Shown: positions 10,144 through 21,300 of the stretch, piece by piece | How the letters are laid out: each line of letters opens with the position of its first letter | How positions within the stretch are numbered: position 1 is the first letter of the stretch | Source of the DNA: Oikopleura dioica | Taxonomy: Eukaryota; Chordata; Appendicularia; Copelata; Oikopleuridae | DNA length: 64,000 bases | Assembly: GCA_907165135.1 (NCBI GenBank) | Contig: OU015566.1 | Location: 8,602,157 to 8,666,156, forward strand | Direction of reading: 5' to 3' | The notes under the pieces: model-generated | What the model saw: only the letters and a program-made list of their open reading frames with translations | What the model was told of the DNA's origin: nothing | Database searches by the model: none | Program-made: the position numbers and the translations under genes

Positions 10144-13100
10144 TTACGGCGAGTAACAGAAACCCCTTTCTTGTGTCACACGTTTAAATTGAAATTCATC
10201 GTCAAAGCTTCTTTCGCTAATTTCGAAGCGCATGTCCGACTTTTTTCGGACACCATCTTGGCCGAGTTCGAACATGTAACGACCATCTGCAAATTTGGCG
10301 TCCTTCAACTTTGCGAAAATCGAAGACGAGAGATGGATTTTATTCGCTTCACCGAGAGACTTTCTTTGTTCAAAACTTGAAATACAAATAGCTTTATTTA
10401 CGCTGATAAATTGAGTTCTTAATGATATAATGAAAAAATATATGAGTAAAAAGTACAAAATAAATCTGAACATTTCCTCACAATTCGCAACAGTCGCCAG
10501 ATCCTCTCCGAAAAGGCACCATCTCGGCATTAAATTTCCCACAACACTAGCAACAACAGATCCTGTATGCAAGCCTATTCTCATTCTCAATCTTTCTTGA
10601 GGCAGGTGTGGAATCTGAAAATCCACAACGTAGCAATTTCGGATTGCAAGAGCGAATCGGGCGATTTCAGCGGCATGATCGTCATACTCGTCTTTTATGA
10701 ATTTCAAAATTATCATTTCACTGCAATTTCACTTGCATTAAAACTCATTCCTGGACAACCAGACACAACAAAATAAGCATCTCCGATAGTCTCGACTTTA
10801 GTGCAACGGAAAGAGCCAATGATATCATCAAACATATGAAACAGCTTATCCATCATCGTCATAATCTGTTGCGGCGTACTTTGCTTGCCAATTGTCGTAA
10901 AACCAACAATATCGGAAAAGTACAACGATACTTCATCGTAGCTCTTTGCGTCGAATCTTTCATCTCGTCCAAGATTTTTGAGTTGTTCAACGACACCTGG
11001 CGGCAGTAGTCGCGAATTCACCTGATCAGCTAGGTATTTTTGTCGTTTATATTCTTGCTCCCTCTGCCGCACTTGTCGATCTAAAAATTCCGCGTTTCAT
11101 TTCAGATGATTCCTTCAACTCTGACCTAAATTTTGAAGATAGCTTTCATAATGTGCCATAAGAACTTCACCAAAATTCTTCTTCGTCTTTCCCGTCATTT
11201 TCCTCAGCTGCTTGTTGATGAGGATAAAATCTGGCGGCCGCATGCTGCTTTCTTTATGCAGACTGCTCTTTGGTTCATTACTTTTTGAATAATTTATAAG
11301 GTTTATATCTGATTAAATTGAGAACCTAATCAAGTGCGTAAGAGCTCGTATTCTTGCTGTCGCAATGCTATATTCTCAAAGTCATCTATCCACGGATAAA
11401 GATTTCCATCGATTAGACCTTGAACCTTCTCAGTAACTGTCATTTCGTCGTAGCCGGTGAAAAACGGTCCTGCCCGATATTGCATTTCTTGAAGAATTAT
11501 GCCGAAACTATAGACATCTGATGTTTTGTGCTCTCCTCGAGGAATTTGGAAGTTTCGGAAGCGCATTGATGCTTTTTACGGCTTAAAATTTCGAGGTGGA
11601 AAGTGAGGATTTTCGATTTTAAAACCGTAGCTATATCTGTCATGTACATAAAGTCGGAGTCTTTGATCACTTCAGGTGCGGCCCAAAGTAGATTCTCAAG
11701 AAATGCATCTTGATCTCCATTGCTATGCAGCGGATTAGCCACTCGAGCGATCTCTCTAGCTTGATAAGTACGAAAGTAAACAAAGATGCTTGAGAATATC
11801 AAGTGCAACCCGTGGCCTTTCTTGGACAGCGAAATCGGATAAAAGGATGTTTTCGAAGTCCGAGATCTTCAGCTTGAAGTGACCATCTACTAAGCAGTTT
11901 TTAGAGGTGAGCTTTCCGTGATGTCCGATGTTAGATTTGTTGATAAAAACCATTCCATTGACAATGTCTTTTGTGAAACAGATCTTCATATCAAGAGATA
12001 GCTGAACAATCATATTCATTAAAAAATCGGAAAGAAAGAAGTCACCTCCATATTCGTCTGCAGCAGGTCGTACAAAGATCCTTTTCCGCAGTATTCTGTA
12101 ATCCTGTAACACACATTTCGAAGTGTCAAGACAACGAGCCCCTTCAGCTGTACCAGATTTTCATGCTTGATTTTCACCAAATCCTTTGAGTCAGGTTAGC
12201 GTTAGAAATTAAACAGTCACTTTACTTGTGCAATTTTCTGCTGCTCTTTTGTAAAGTTGATCCTTTGAGCCAGGCGGACTTTTTTCACTGCAACAAGTTT
12301 CGGCGGGGATTTGTTGAAGAGATCCTTTTTCCAATAGATACCCACCGGAACGTGCGGATTCAGCGGAATATGGATGCCTTTTACAATACTGCTGTTTTTA
12401 TTCATCTGTGTTGTTGAGCGCTTTGATTTTCGATCGGCGAATTCAGCTGATGAAAGGTTCAAAATATATATTCAAAAATGACTTTTCAAGCTTATTTTCC
12501 AAACCCATTACTAAAATATCGTCGTCGACGATTTCTTCGAAAGAGCTTATTTTCGGTCCCTTTCGATATTTTCCCGGGTTGAAGATCACATCGCTAGCTT
12601 GGATCTCCCAGCTAGCCCTGGTCGCCGCTGTGAACCAGCACCAAGCGACGAGGCCAATTACCAGTCCGATACCGCCAATAACAATGCCCATTATGACTCC
12701 AAAGCAATTTCCACCGCACGGTTGGCAGTCGAGGTTGTTTCCATCGTATCCGCATTCGGGCTCTCGAAAGTTGAAATTCTTTATTGAATTGAATATTTCT
12801 TCATCGAGAACAGTGAAGGGAATGATAGTTGACCCAGAATTATCAAAAAATTTGATTGAAGGCTGAAGAATAGTTGACGATCGATTCGAGAGAGCGATTT
12901 CTTGAGGCGAAGAGTAAAGAATCATAGTCATAACTTGATCTGCTTCTTCGTCGACCGCTATTTCTTCGCCGAAATACCCTTCAAAGGTTGTATTCGAGCC
13001 AAAGTCAGCGTAAATCGTTCCTGGAATTTGATCAAATTGGTACTTAGGGTAAGCTCTTTCAACGTCTGAAAAGATTTTCTTCACAAGGCCAATTGAGTTG

Positions 13101-14382
13101 AAGTAAGATTCGAGCACATAGCTGCTTTCGATAATTTCTTTAGCGTTGATAGGTGTTGCGTCGTTTGGGCAAACAGGAGGCTTCGTATAATGTTCCCGAA
13201 TAACGTGTTCAGTCGATAGAAAATGGACATTAGTATACTCCAGCGGAAATGGTTCATTTGGCTCATTGTCCAAAAAGAAGAAGTGCTGATAACTTGGGTT
13301 TTTGGTTTTTGAAAACACTGGCTCTTCATAATGATCTCTGTAATTCTGCGTTTCTTCGTTCAAAAATAAGTCTTCGAGATATTTTCTATCAAACATCCAG
13401 AGCACCAATCTTGAGGACTCGCTTATCGTATCGAGCGTTTCACGAATACAGTTAGTTTCACACATTTGTTTCGGATAAGTCGTTCCAAAACTGTCCGCAA
13501 GATAGATTTGATTATCTCCGGGATTCCTTCCCAAGAGTTGGAGGCTGATTTCTTTGAACTCGATGTCGGTTTGAATTTCTAGCTCGGTTTTGAGGCTCAA
13601 AACTCTGTCCATAATGTCCGTCCATGTTGTGTCGCTATTTGGCCGGCCATATGAAGTCGTCTTGTGGAGCATCATAAAAACGCCTGGAACAACTAGGGTC
13701 ACTCTGTCCCAGCCGAAACGCTTGATCATTTCGATAACAGGTTGAATGGCGTAATGATACGTTTCTCCTAGTCTCATCAAATGTGGCACTGATTTGTAAG
13801 AAGTGAATCCTTCTACAGCCCCGTTTCTGTATCTGAATGACTTCCCTCGAAGTCCGATCCCTATCATTGGAAATCCATCGCCAGGAATTTCATCGGTGAG
13901 GCTGGTGTCCCAGTAGCGACCTTGGTGCAATAATTGGGCATAAGGGTAGTCACATGTTAGACCAATAAATATGTTCGACTTTCGAGAATAGGTAAATTGC
14001 TCGCTACAGTCTTCTTCTGTAAGTGTCTTGGGCTAAAAGAAACGATAATGACAAAACTTAAGAAAATTGATTCTACCCGAAGACTTTGATAAAAACGCTT
14101 GGTGGCAGGCTCGATAATATCTACAGTTTCGCATCCACCATCTGGCACTAGCTCAAACTCGAGGTCATAAAGCTCGTCAAGCTTGAAATACTCAATCGCA
14201 CTTTCGATAACGGGACGGACATTTTGCCAGTGAAAAGGAAAGTCAGCAACTGATCTTTCTGGCTCAGATGAAATGATGTCATCGAGCGATGGTGCTAGAA
14301 CAGTAAGCGTAAGATTTCTCTTTCCTTCTACGGCAGTTAATATCTCTGGTAAAAGTAAAAAGGCTGAAGAAAGTAGCTTCAT
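10144..14382 (-). CDS. Receptor-type guanylate cyclase
   Basis: Starts at ATG 14382 with a signal peptide (MKLLSSAFLLLPEILTAVEG). A long extracellular ligand-binding region follows (GLTCDYPYAQLLHQGRYW, FGWDRVTLVVPGVFMMLHK), then a single transmembrane helix (FGVIMGIVIGGIGLVIGL, near 12640-12720). The cytoplasmic kinase-homology domain shows HHGKLTSKNCLVDGHFKL and TSDVYSFGIILQEMQYRAG. A dimerisation helix (RQREQEYKRQKYLADQVNSR) precedes the cyclase domain: DEVSLYFSDIVGFTTIG with the metal-binding Asp, KVETIGDAYFVVSGCPG, and MRIGLHTGSVVASVVGN. The layout is that of particulate guanylate cyclases making cGMP from GTP upon ligand binding. The segment after MPRWCLFGEDLATVAN departs from the usual family sequence and its intron ends are unclear. 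About eight or more short introns. Confidence 0.9.
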
Positions 14383-15088
14383 AAATTCAAGGTGGCTTTG
14401 GCATTTGCACTAAGCGATAGTTGGGCATAATGTTTACCCCACAGAGAGCAAACATGGGCGATTGGGTACTTTTTGCATTTTCGGCCATTTCCGGTTAATT
14501 TGCCAAAGCATACTGTATCAAATAGCCCCTAAAAAGCTGGCTGACATTCTCACGACTGAGCAAATATGAGAACTTGGCCATAAACGCGCCCCAGAAGAAG
14601 ATATTACTGTAAAATGCGTAGCGCGCTTTTTCTCAAGAGTCAGCAAAAGTGAAGAGCAAAGTTTATTTAGTAATTTACTGTTTGTCTTTTGATGATGAGT
14701 TGGAACGCAATTTTTATAAGTTCGTTTTTAAATTAGTTTCGGTTGCAAATTTACACAAAATAGATCGGTTGTCTCTAAAAATTGATTTTACCTAAGGCCC
14801 CGCAGAATCAATCAGAATCGTATTCCGGAAATTAGACCATAAAAAGGACTGACCAAGTTCATTTTACTCGAGTGAACTCGACTGATAAATATCGTTGGCT
14901 ATTGACTTCATATAATTGAAAGAGAAAGCCGCCAGAAACAAATCGGTAACTGGTTCATCTGAGATTGAACGGCTTGATAGCATCGTAAACCTGGTTCTTT
15001 ATATACGCCCCTTTAGCCCGGTTTCAGAGAATCAATTTTTTCGTCTCAGAGATCGTCAGAGAGACAGAGAGATCAACAAAACTCAATC
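14383..15088. promoter_or_regulatory. Divergent region between guanylate cyclase and glutaminase
   Basis: About 700 bp separate two divergent start codons. A short leader-like stretch near 15040-15088 (GA-rich, AGAGAGACAGAGAGATCAAC) precedes the glutaminase start, and a possible TATA-like TTTATATACG lies near 14998. No coding potential. Promoter role inferred from position. Confidence 0.4.
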
Positions 15089-17130
15089 ATGTCCGAGGAA
15101 AGACAGGATATCCTCCGTAATATTTTTGACCTGTACGTCACGAAGAAAGGAAATCTCAATGTCACGAAATTCGTCAATGGCCTTGAACAAATGGGGCTCA
15201 AAAAGTCCGATGCAAGACTGCTTCCGTTCATGAACAGAATGCGAGACTTCCAGCTTTCTCCTGCTAAAGGAGAGGAGGTTGCACCAATTATGCCTGATGA
15301 TTTCATGAATTTGATCGGCGATGCCGAGGAGTTGATCGTCAAGGCGTTCTCAGGAAATCTCGTTATTCCTGACTTCAGCACCTTCAAACAGACTGTCACC
15401 GAAATTTACGAAGAACTCAAGGTAATTATCTTTATTTTTGTCTGATTTTGATATTTTCCTAGGACTTCAACTCTGGTCACCCAGCCGATTACATTCCTCA
15501 ACTCGCCCGTGTCGACCCGAGTCTCTGGGCTGTGTCAGTTTGTACCGTTGATGGCCAACGCTTTGATATTGGAGATATTGATCAGACTTACTCCATCCAA
15601 TCGACCTCTAAGCCCTTCAACTACGCGATGGCTTTGGATCTCTATGGAAATGAAGATGTGTACAACTACGTCTCTGCTGAGCCATCTGGCCATGGCTTTA
15701 ACGAAATTGTCCTTGATGGACGGTATGACTTTCGATTTTTAAGGAAAAATAGTTTTTTGTAGAAACAAACCTCACAATCCGATGATCAACGCTGGAGCCA
15801 TCATGGTTTCCTCACTTGTTAAGTCCGAAATGAACACAGCTGATCGATTCGAGTACATGCAAGGAATCTTCCGTCGACTTGCCGGAGATCTCCATGTTGG
15901 CTTCAATAACTCAATCTACCTTTCAGAGCGATCCGTTGCTGATAGGGAGGGATCTTTAAAGAACACGCCTATTTCGATGCAACCTATTTTTGATCAATTG
16001 AAGCTTTTAGGTCAAGCTCATAAACCTGATTACCCCGTCGATCACCCGTTTTTATGTCATTCTGAGCCACTTTTTGAGCTCGTAAACTAAATATCTAGCT
16101 AATTACTTATTGAAAAATTCATGATTAATATCCCGAACAAGAAACTTCGCTCTTGGTCACTACATGCACGAGCACGATTGTTTCCCAGCTGGAACCAACC
16201 TTGAAAAGGTCCTCGAATTCTACTTCCAGCTCTGCTCCATCGAAGCCAAGTGCGATTCTCACTGTGTCATGGCTGCTACCCTCGCCAACGGAGGAATTTG
16301 TCCAATTACAAACGACAAAGTCTACGAGCCACGATCCGTCCAACAGACACTTTCTCTGATGCTTTCGTGCGGTATGTACGATTACTCTGGACAGTGGGCT
16401 TTCCAGGTTGGACTCCCCGCTAAATCTGGTGTTTCTGGTTCTATCATCGTTGTTGTTCCAAATGTCATGGCGATGTGCCTTTACTCTCCTCCACTCGACA
16501 AACTTGGAAACTCAGCCAAGGGTATTGAGTTCATGAACAGATTGCTCCAACGATTCAACTTCCATCATTTCGACAGGTATAATAATTTTATTTGATAACT
16601 TGACATTCAACTTAAAATTTAAGTTTAAATCATGCTGTCCAGAAAATCAACCCTCGAAATAACATGATGAAGATTGAGGACAGTAACCGCACCTCATTAT
16701 TCTTTGCTGTTGGAGCAGGCGAACTTGGACTTGTCAAGAAGTTTTTCGACAGCGAATACGACTTCAACGCCAAGGATTGCAACGGCCGAACAGTTCTTCA
16801 CGTCGCCAGTGCAGTTGGCGCTGAATCAATTGTCCGATTCTTGCTTGAAAAGACTGAGGTTGTAATCGTCGTATTCTTACGAAATAAACCTTCATTTCTA
16901 GCTGAAAGCTGACGAGCCGGATCTATGGGGCGAAACTCCGATGGACATCGCTACCAAATATGGCTTTAATTCTATTACAGATATCCTTCGTTGCCGAGTT
17001 ATTGCACAAACCATGCCTACTGTGTAAGTAACAGTAATTTTTTCAAGTTGATTCAAGCTTTTCTAGTGACGATTCTCCAAAATCTCCTGCCATCTCTGAA
17101 GGAGATTCGGGCGTCGTTTCTTCTGCCTAG
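15089..17130 (+). CDS. GLS: Glutaminase (GLS type) with C-terminal ankyrin repeats
   Basis: Seven exons (15089-15421, 15463-15722, 15763-15945, 16142-16576, 16624-16858, 16902-17023, 17067-17130) encode a protein that follows animal kidney/liver-type glutaminases over its full catalytic domain: [16 protein letters not shown] with the Ser-x-x-Lys catalytic pair, [65 protein letters not shown] and [14 protein letters not shown]. Ankyrin repeats follow ([29 protein letters not shown]), and the tail ends DSGVVSSA. The enzyme hydrolyses glutamine to glutamate and ammonia. The N-terminus ([16 protein letters not shown]) starts almost at the helical pre-domain, with no obvious mitochondrial transit peptide. 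The 196-nt intron 15946-16141 fits only as GG-AG. AATAAA at 17149-17154. Confidence 0.95.
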
Positions 17131-17148
17131 TGTCTGCGCCTTGAAATT

Positions 17149-17154
17149 AATAAA
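17149..17154 (+). terminator. Polyadenylation signal of glutaminase
   Basis: AATAAA 19 nt after the stop codon. Confidence 0.6.
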
Positions 17155-17302
17155 TTTTTTGTGTAAATCACATTATTTGAATAATTTGTCTCCTCTACTT
17201 TATGTTCGATCTCCAGGGAATTCTAAGCACAAGTGAGCATCAATTAAAAATAATTACTTTTTTCCTGCGGTAAGGCGAAAATTCTGCCAAGCAGTTGAAC
17301 GA

Positions 17303-18258
17303 ATGAAGACAGTAAGAATGATAACAAAGAGAATATCAACCCCAAAAAGGTCACTTGTACTGGTTTTGCTACAATTTCCTTTATGTCTTCAACTGGTCGG
17401 AGTTTGTACAGATCACTGGATCGAGGGCAGAGAAAATTGGTTCGTGAAAGATGAACATAACCACATTCAAGTGACTTGGATGGTTATTGATAGTACTCAG
17501 GTTGGCAAATATTGTATGCTTTTTATCAGTCTGATAGGGGCTCAAACGATTATGTTGCCGAAGTGAAGAGTGTTATGGGCAATGCCGGCCAATAAACTTC
17601 ACCGATTTGAGCAACGGAGAGACGAAAGAAATGATGAGCACTTGGGAACGCTATTTGTTCTCCGCCCGCGAAAGTTCAGTTTTTCTCAAATTTGCAGTCG
17701 TTTGTACCACCTTAACGACTGTCATAAAGATTCTCTACCCTCGAAAGTATATTCTTCACTCACTCATTCTAACAATATCCGCGATGTTTGGTTTCTTCGG
17801 TCTTACCGCATTCCTAGCAGTCACAGAAAAGTACCGAGCCGCGGAATACGAGTTTGGGGTTTCTTTTTACGCTGTTATGCTTGGAGTTTTGCTTGAAGGA
17901 CTTCTCGCACTAGTGCTACTAGAAGACCGCGAATCAGTGGAACCTTATGCGCTCTCAGAATACTCAGTGATCACATCGCGTCTCACGACAATCCCTAATA
18001 GCTCCTTGGAATCACAGTCTTCTTCTGATTCAACTGCCAGCAAGGAAGAACTGCACTTATCATCGACAGAATGCTTGCTTTACGACGCAGAGCCGCGCAT
18101 TTTCGGGAAGAAAAGATCTATCAAAAGGTAAGAGCCTAGCAAATGGTCCCATAGGAGCTCGTAATCATTATCAGAGTCTAAATCTGCTTTTAAGAATGAC
18201 ACCTATTCCCGAGTTGCCAAGCCCGACCAGCCAGGGAGAATCTTTAATAAGTTTATAA
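17303..18258 (+). CDS. Four-pass membrane protein of the claudin/PMP22 type
   Basis: Three or four exons in phase. The start at 17303 gives a basic N-terminus and a first membrane segment (SLVLVLLQFPLCLQLVGVC). An extracellular loop follows, with W and cysteines (TDHWIEGRENWFVK, then GLKRLCCRSEECYGQCRP across a GT-AG intron near 17501-17537). Three more hydrophobic segments follow: SVFLKFAVVCTTLTTVIKIL, SLILTISAMFGFFGLTAFLA and SFYAVMLGVLLEGLLALVLL. A long Ser-rich cytoplasmic tail ends QGESLISL (stop 18256-18258). A W...GL..C..C loop and four helices are the signature of the claudin/PMP22/calcium-channel-gamma superfamily; which branch is unclear. Polyadenylation signal at 18282-18287. It is 172 nt downstream of glutaminase on the same strand. 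Confidence 0.65.
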
Positions 18259-18281
18259 AACTGCTCAAATCACTGATTGCA

Positions 18282-18287
18282 AATAAA
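18282..18287 (+). terminator. Polyadenylation signal of the claudin-like gene
   Basis: AATAAA 24 nt after the stop; it lies between the convergent claudin-like and POLR3A genes. Confidence 0.5.
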
Positions 18288-18343
18288 ACAAAAGCGTTAA
18301 TGGAGGGGTAAGAAATATTTATTCAAATTCAAAAAGCAAAATT

Positions 18344-21300
18344 TCACGTCCCAACAGTCACTCCAACATTATTTTGAGTAAAGTGATCAAAAAGTGTTTC
18401 CTTCTTCTTAACTTTTTCTTTATCCAACTTCGTTTCTTGATACAGCTTGAAAAGACCAGTTCCGAGTTCGATTGGGACCCCAAGAATCAAAGCAGCACTA
18501 GGTCCAGCGAGGGAGTCCCTCTGTCCGTAGTAGGCCGCGTTGTAAAGAATGTCCGATGTTTTTTCGAAAGAGGACAAGTGAAGCGGCGAGTTCGAAACGT
18601 TCGCCAATCCAATTCTTGTACAACCAAATACTGAAAAAGAAAAATAGTAGAAAAGGCGATCAGTTCAATTGACAAACCTGGACCAGTGTAAGTCATGTAA
18701 TCAGCCAACATCATCAAGTGACGCCTATCAACGTGGATTCCGTGGTGCCCCATCGTATTTTCCATCTCGTTTATAATCGTGCTTCGCGCCGCTTCAATTC
18801 CAAGAATCTCAAACACCTTCGGAATGTGATTCGAAGACGTTCTTTCCAGTCGATTCCTATCACAATTCGTAAGCAATAATGAAAATAAATTCAAATACCT
18901 CTTGTGGCCAAAACGCCTCCCAAATCGTTTCCATCAATAATCATTTCGAAAAATCCTTCTTTTTTGTCTTGATGACTGATAACAGCACGGTTGATTTCTT
19001 TCAGTCCTTGAACAAGAACTGCACAAATTGAGTCCTTCAGATTCGGCAGGCTCATTTGCCATTCTTATACGAGTTTTTCAACATGTTACATTCGAATAGT
19101 CTCAGTGAATATAGAATAAACTTTCCTGCGTCATCGTTAAAAGAAGAATGAATTGTCAAAATCGACTCTCCGTGAGCAATAATCTGCCCGAGTTTCAGCT
19201 TCAAGGATGAAATAGCGATCGAATGCTTGATAGATTCGACGGTCACGCGCATTTTCAGCAATCTAACTCGCTTCGTGTCCAATTTGAGGAGCAAAAATGA
19301 CTCGTCCGCGTTGTGCACTTCTTGAATGTACTCACAAATTTCTCCTAATGTTGTCTAAATAACGGATTTTTATTAACATATAATAGTTTAAGCAGACCTT
19401 TTCAATCTTTGAAGCTACTTCTTGTGCGAATTCTTTCGAGTCTTCAGTTGTTAATTTAGCCATAATGATGGGTGTCTTGATCTTTTGCGTATTGTTGATA
19501 ATCTGCTCAATTCGCGGAACACCTTGCGTGATATTCATAGAAGCAACACCGGCGAAATGGAAAGTCTTCAGCGTCATTTGAGTAGCTGGTTCACCGATGG
19601 AAGTGGCACAAATTGCACCAACACAAGTTCCTGGCTCCATTCGGGCTTTGAAATACTTCAGCGCGCATCGCTCGACGAAGAGTTCGACTAGAAAAAGTTT
19701 TTAGATTCTCGCTCCTCTTTTGAGTCGGCGTCCGGTATATATATCCTAGCGGTGAGAAATTTAGTTCAGTTTATAACGAGAGATATGAATGGTTTTACTT
19801 CCCGGTGATTTTTACGCATTCTGTATTATTGTTATCAAAATAAGAGATAATTTTATCTTGCTCTTCTGCCAAACTGATTCCGATCTGATAACTAAAGAAC
19901 GTGGGACCCACTCTTGGCGGGTGATTTCTTGAGTGGCGCCCTCTTTCGGCAGCTGCATCCCATAAAGATGAATAGTTTTTGAAAGTTTTATTGAAAATAT
20001 TGAAAGAAAAAGCCTTATTCAGAATAAGTTATTCTAGATTTAAAAAACACGAGATGGGCTGCTGGCTATTCGACACCGATTCAGAGGAAGAATACGATGA
20101 TAACAACTGGGAGTATCACTTCAAAGTAATGAAGAATAGAAATGAGCGAAAGGAATTGAAGCTCATCAAATGGATGGGGGTAAAACTAGTGCTGGAATCC
20201 TAAAAAATACGTAAATTACTCTAGGAATTGGCAGAGGAGATCGAGGAACGAGAGGAACGGGTGAAGAAATTGCAAGATGCTCTGGATCAAACTCTCAAGT
20301 CGGTACCAAATTCTGATGTGGATGATGAAATCTTCAAAAAGCGAACTCGAAGAGGGGCGTATGCCAATCAAATTGACACGAAAGAACTCGAGAATGCGAA
20401 GGCTTTCCTGAATGCTGCAAAAGGGGACTACGAATATATGGAGGAAAAATTAGGCTCGTTTCATATAAGTTTTTTGATATAAGTGTTACTTGAAGAGTAG
20501 GAACAAATATAGTGAAACGAATAAAAAGAAGAAATCAGAAAGGATAACGAGTTGTACGATCTGGAAGATAAGCCCGGAAATGAAGAAGAAGAGTGAAGGA
20601 GATAAAAAAGAAGAAGAGTGACGAAAGTTATTTTGAATGTTTGGTTAGAACGAATAAAGATTGTTGAAAAAAACTACCTTGTTTAGCTGTTGTTCGCATG
20701 GCCTGATAGTTCGCTCTTTCATCATCAGATTTCGCATAAACTCCGTAGCTCTCCCAATGGCGCTTGACAATGTCAGCTTGTTTATCAGCAAATTCGATAG
20801 TTGTTTTGTCCAAAAAGTTTCTAAAGCCGACTCCAAATCCTTCGTCATTATATTTGAATCGTTTATCTTGCTTGACTTTCTCGACAGCTTCTCTCACCAC
20901 ATCTCTAATTTCATCGCTACAGATAGTTCGGTCATGCTTCCGACCGAATCGGCAGATCGAATCTGTCCAAACTCGATCAAAATCGACCGGACGAGAGTCT
21001 CCCTCCATCTCTTGAGGGTCGAGCTGATCTTCTCCGTAGGTAAACTGGATCACTCGATCGTCAGTGTTTCTTACTGTTCCGTCATACTGGACACACAAAC
21101 CTTCCAAAGCCTGATTTGAGGATGAAAATACGTTCTTATTAGAAGTAAAATTGGGTAAAGAGAAATATAGATCCGTTCCTTGACTAATCGACGCTGCATA
21201 TAACCCGTTGAAGCAGTTTTAACAGCCGTATCGACGAGACCTTCTCTTCCACCCATTGTATGGAAGAAAAACTCAGTCGGAGTCAGTCCAGAAAAGAAAG

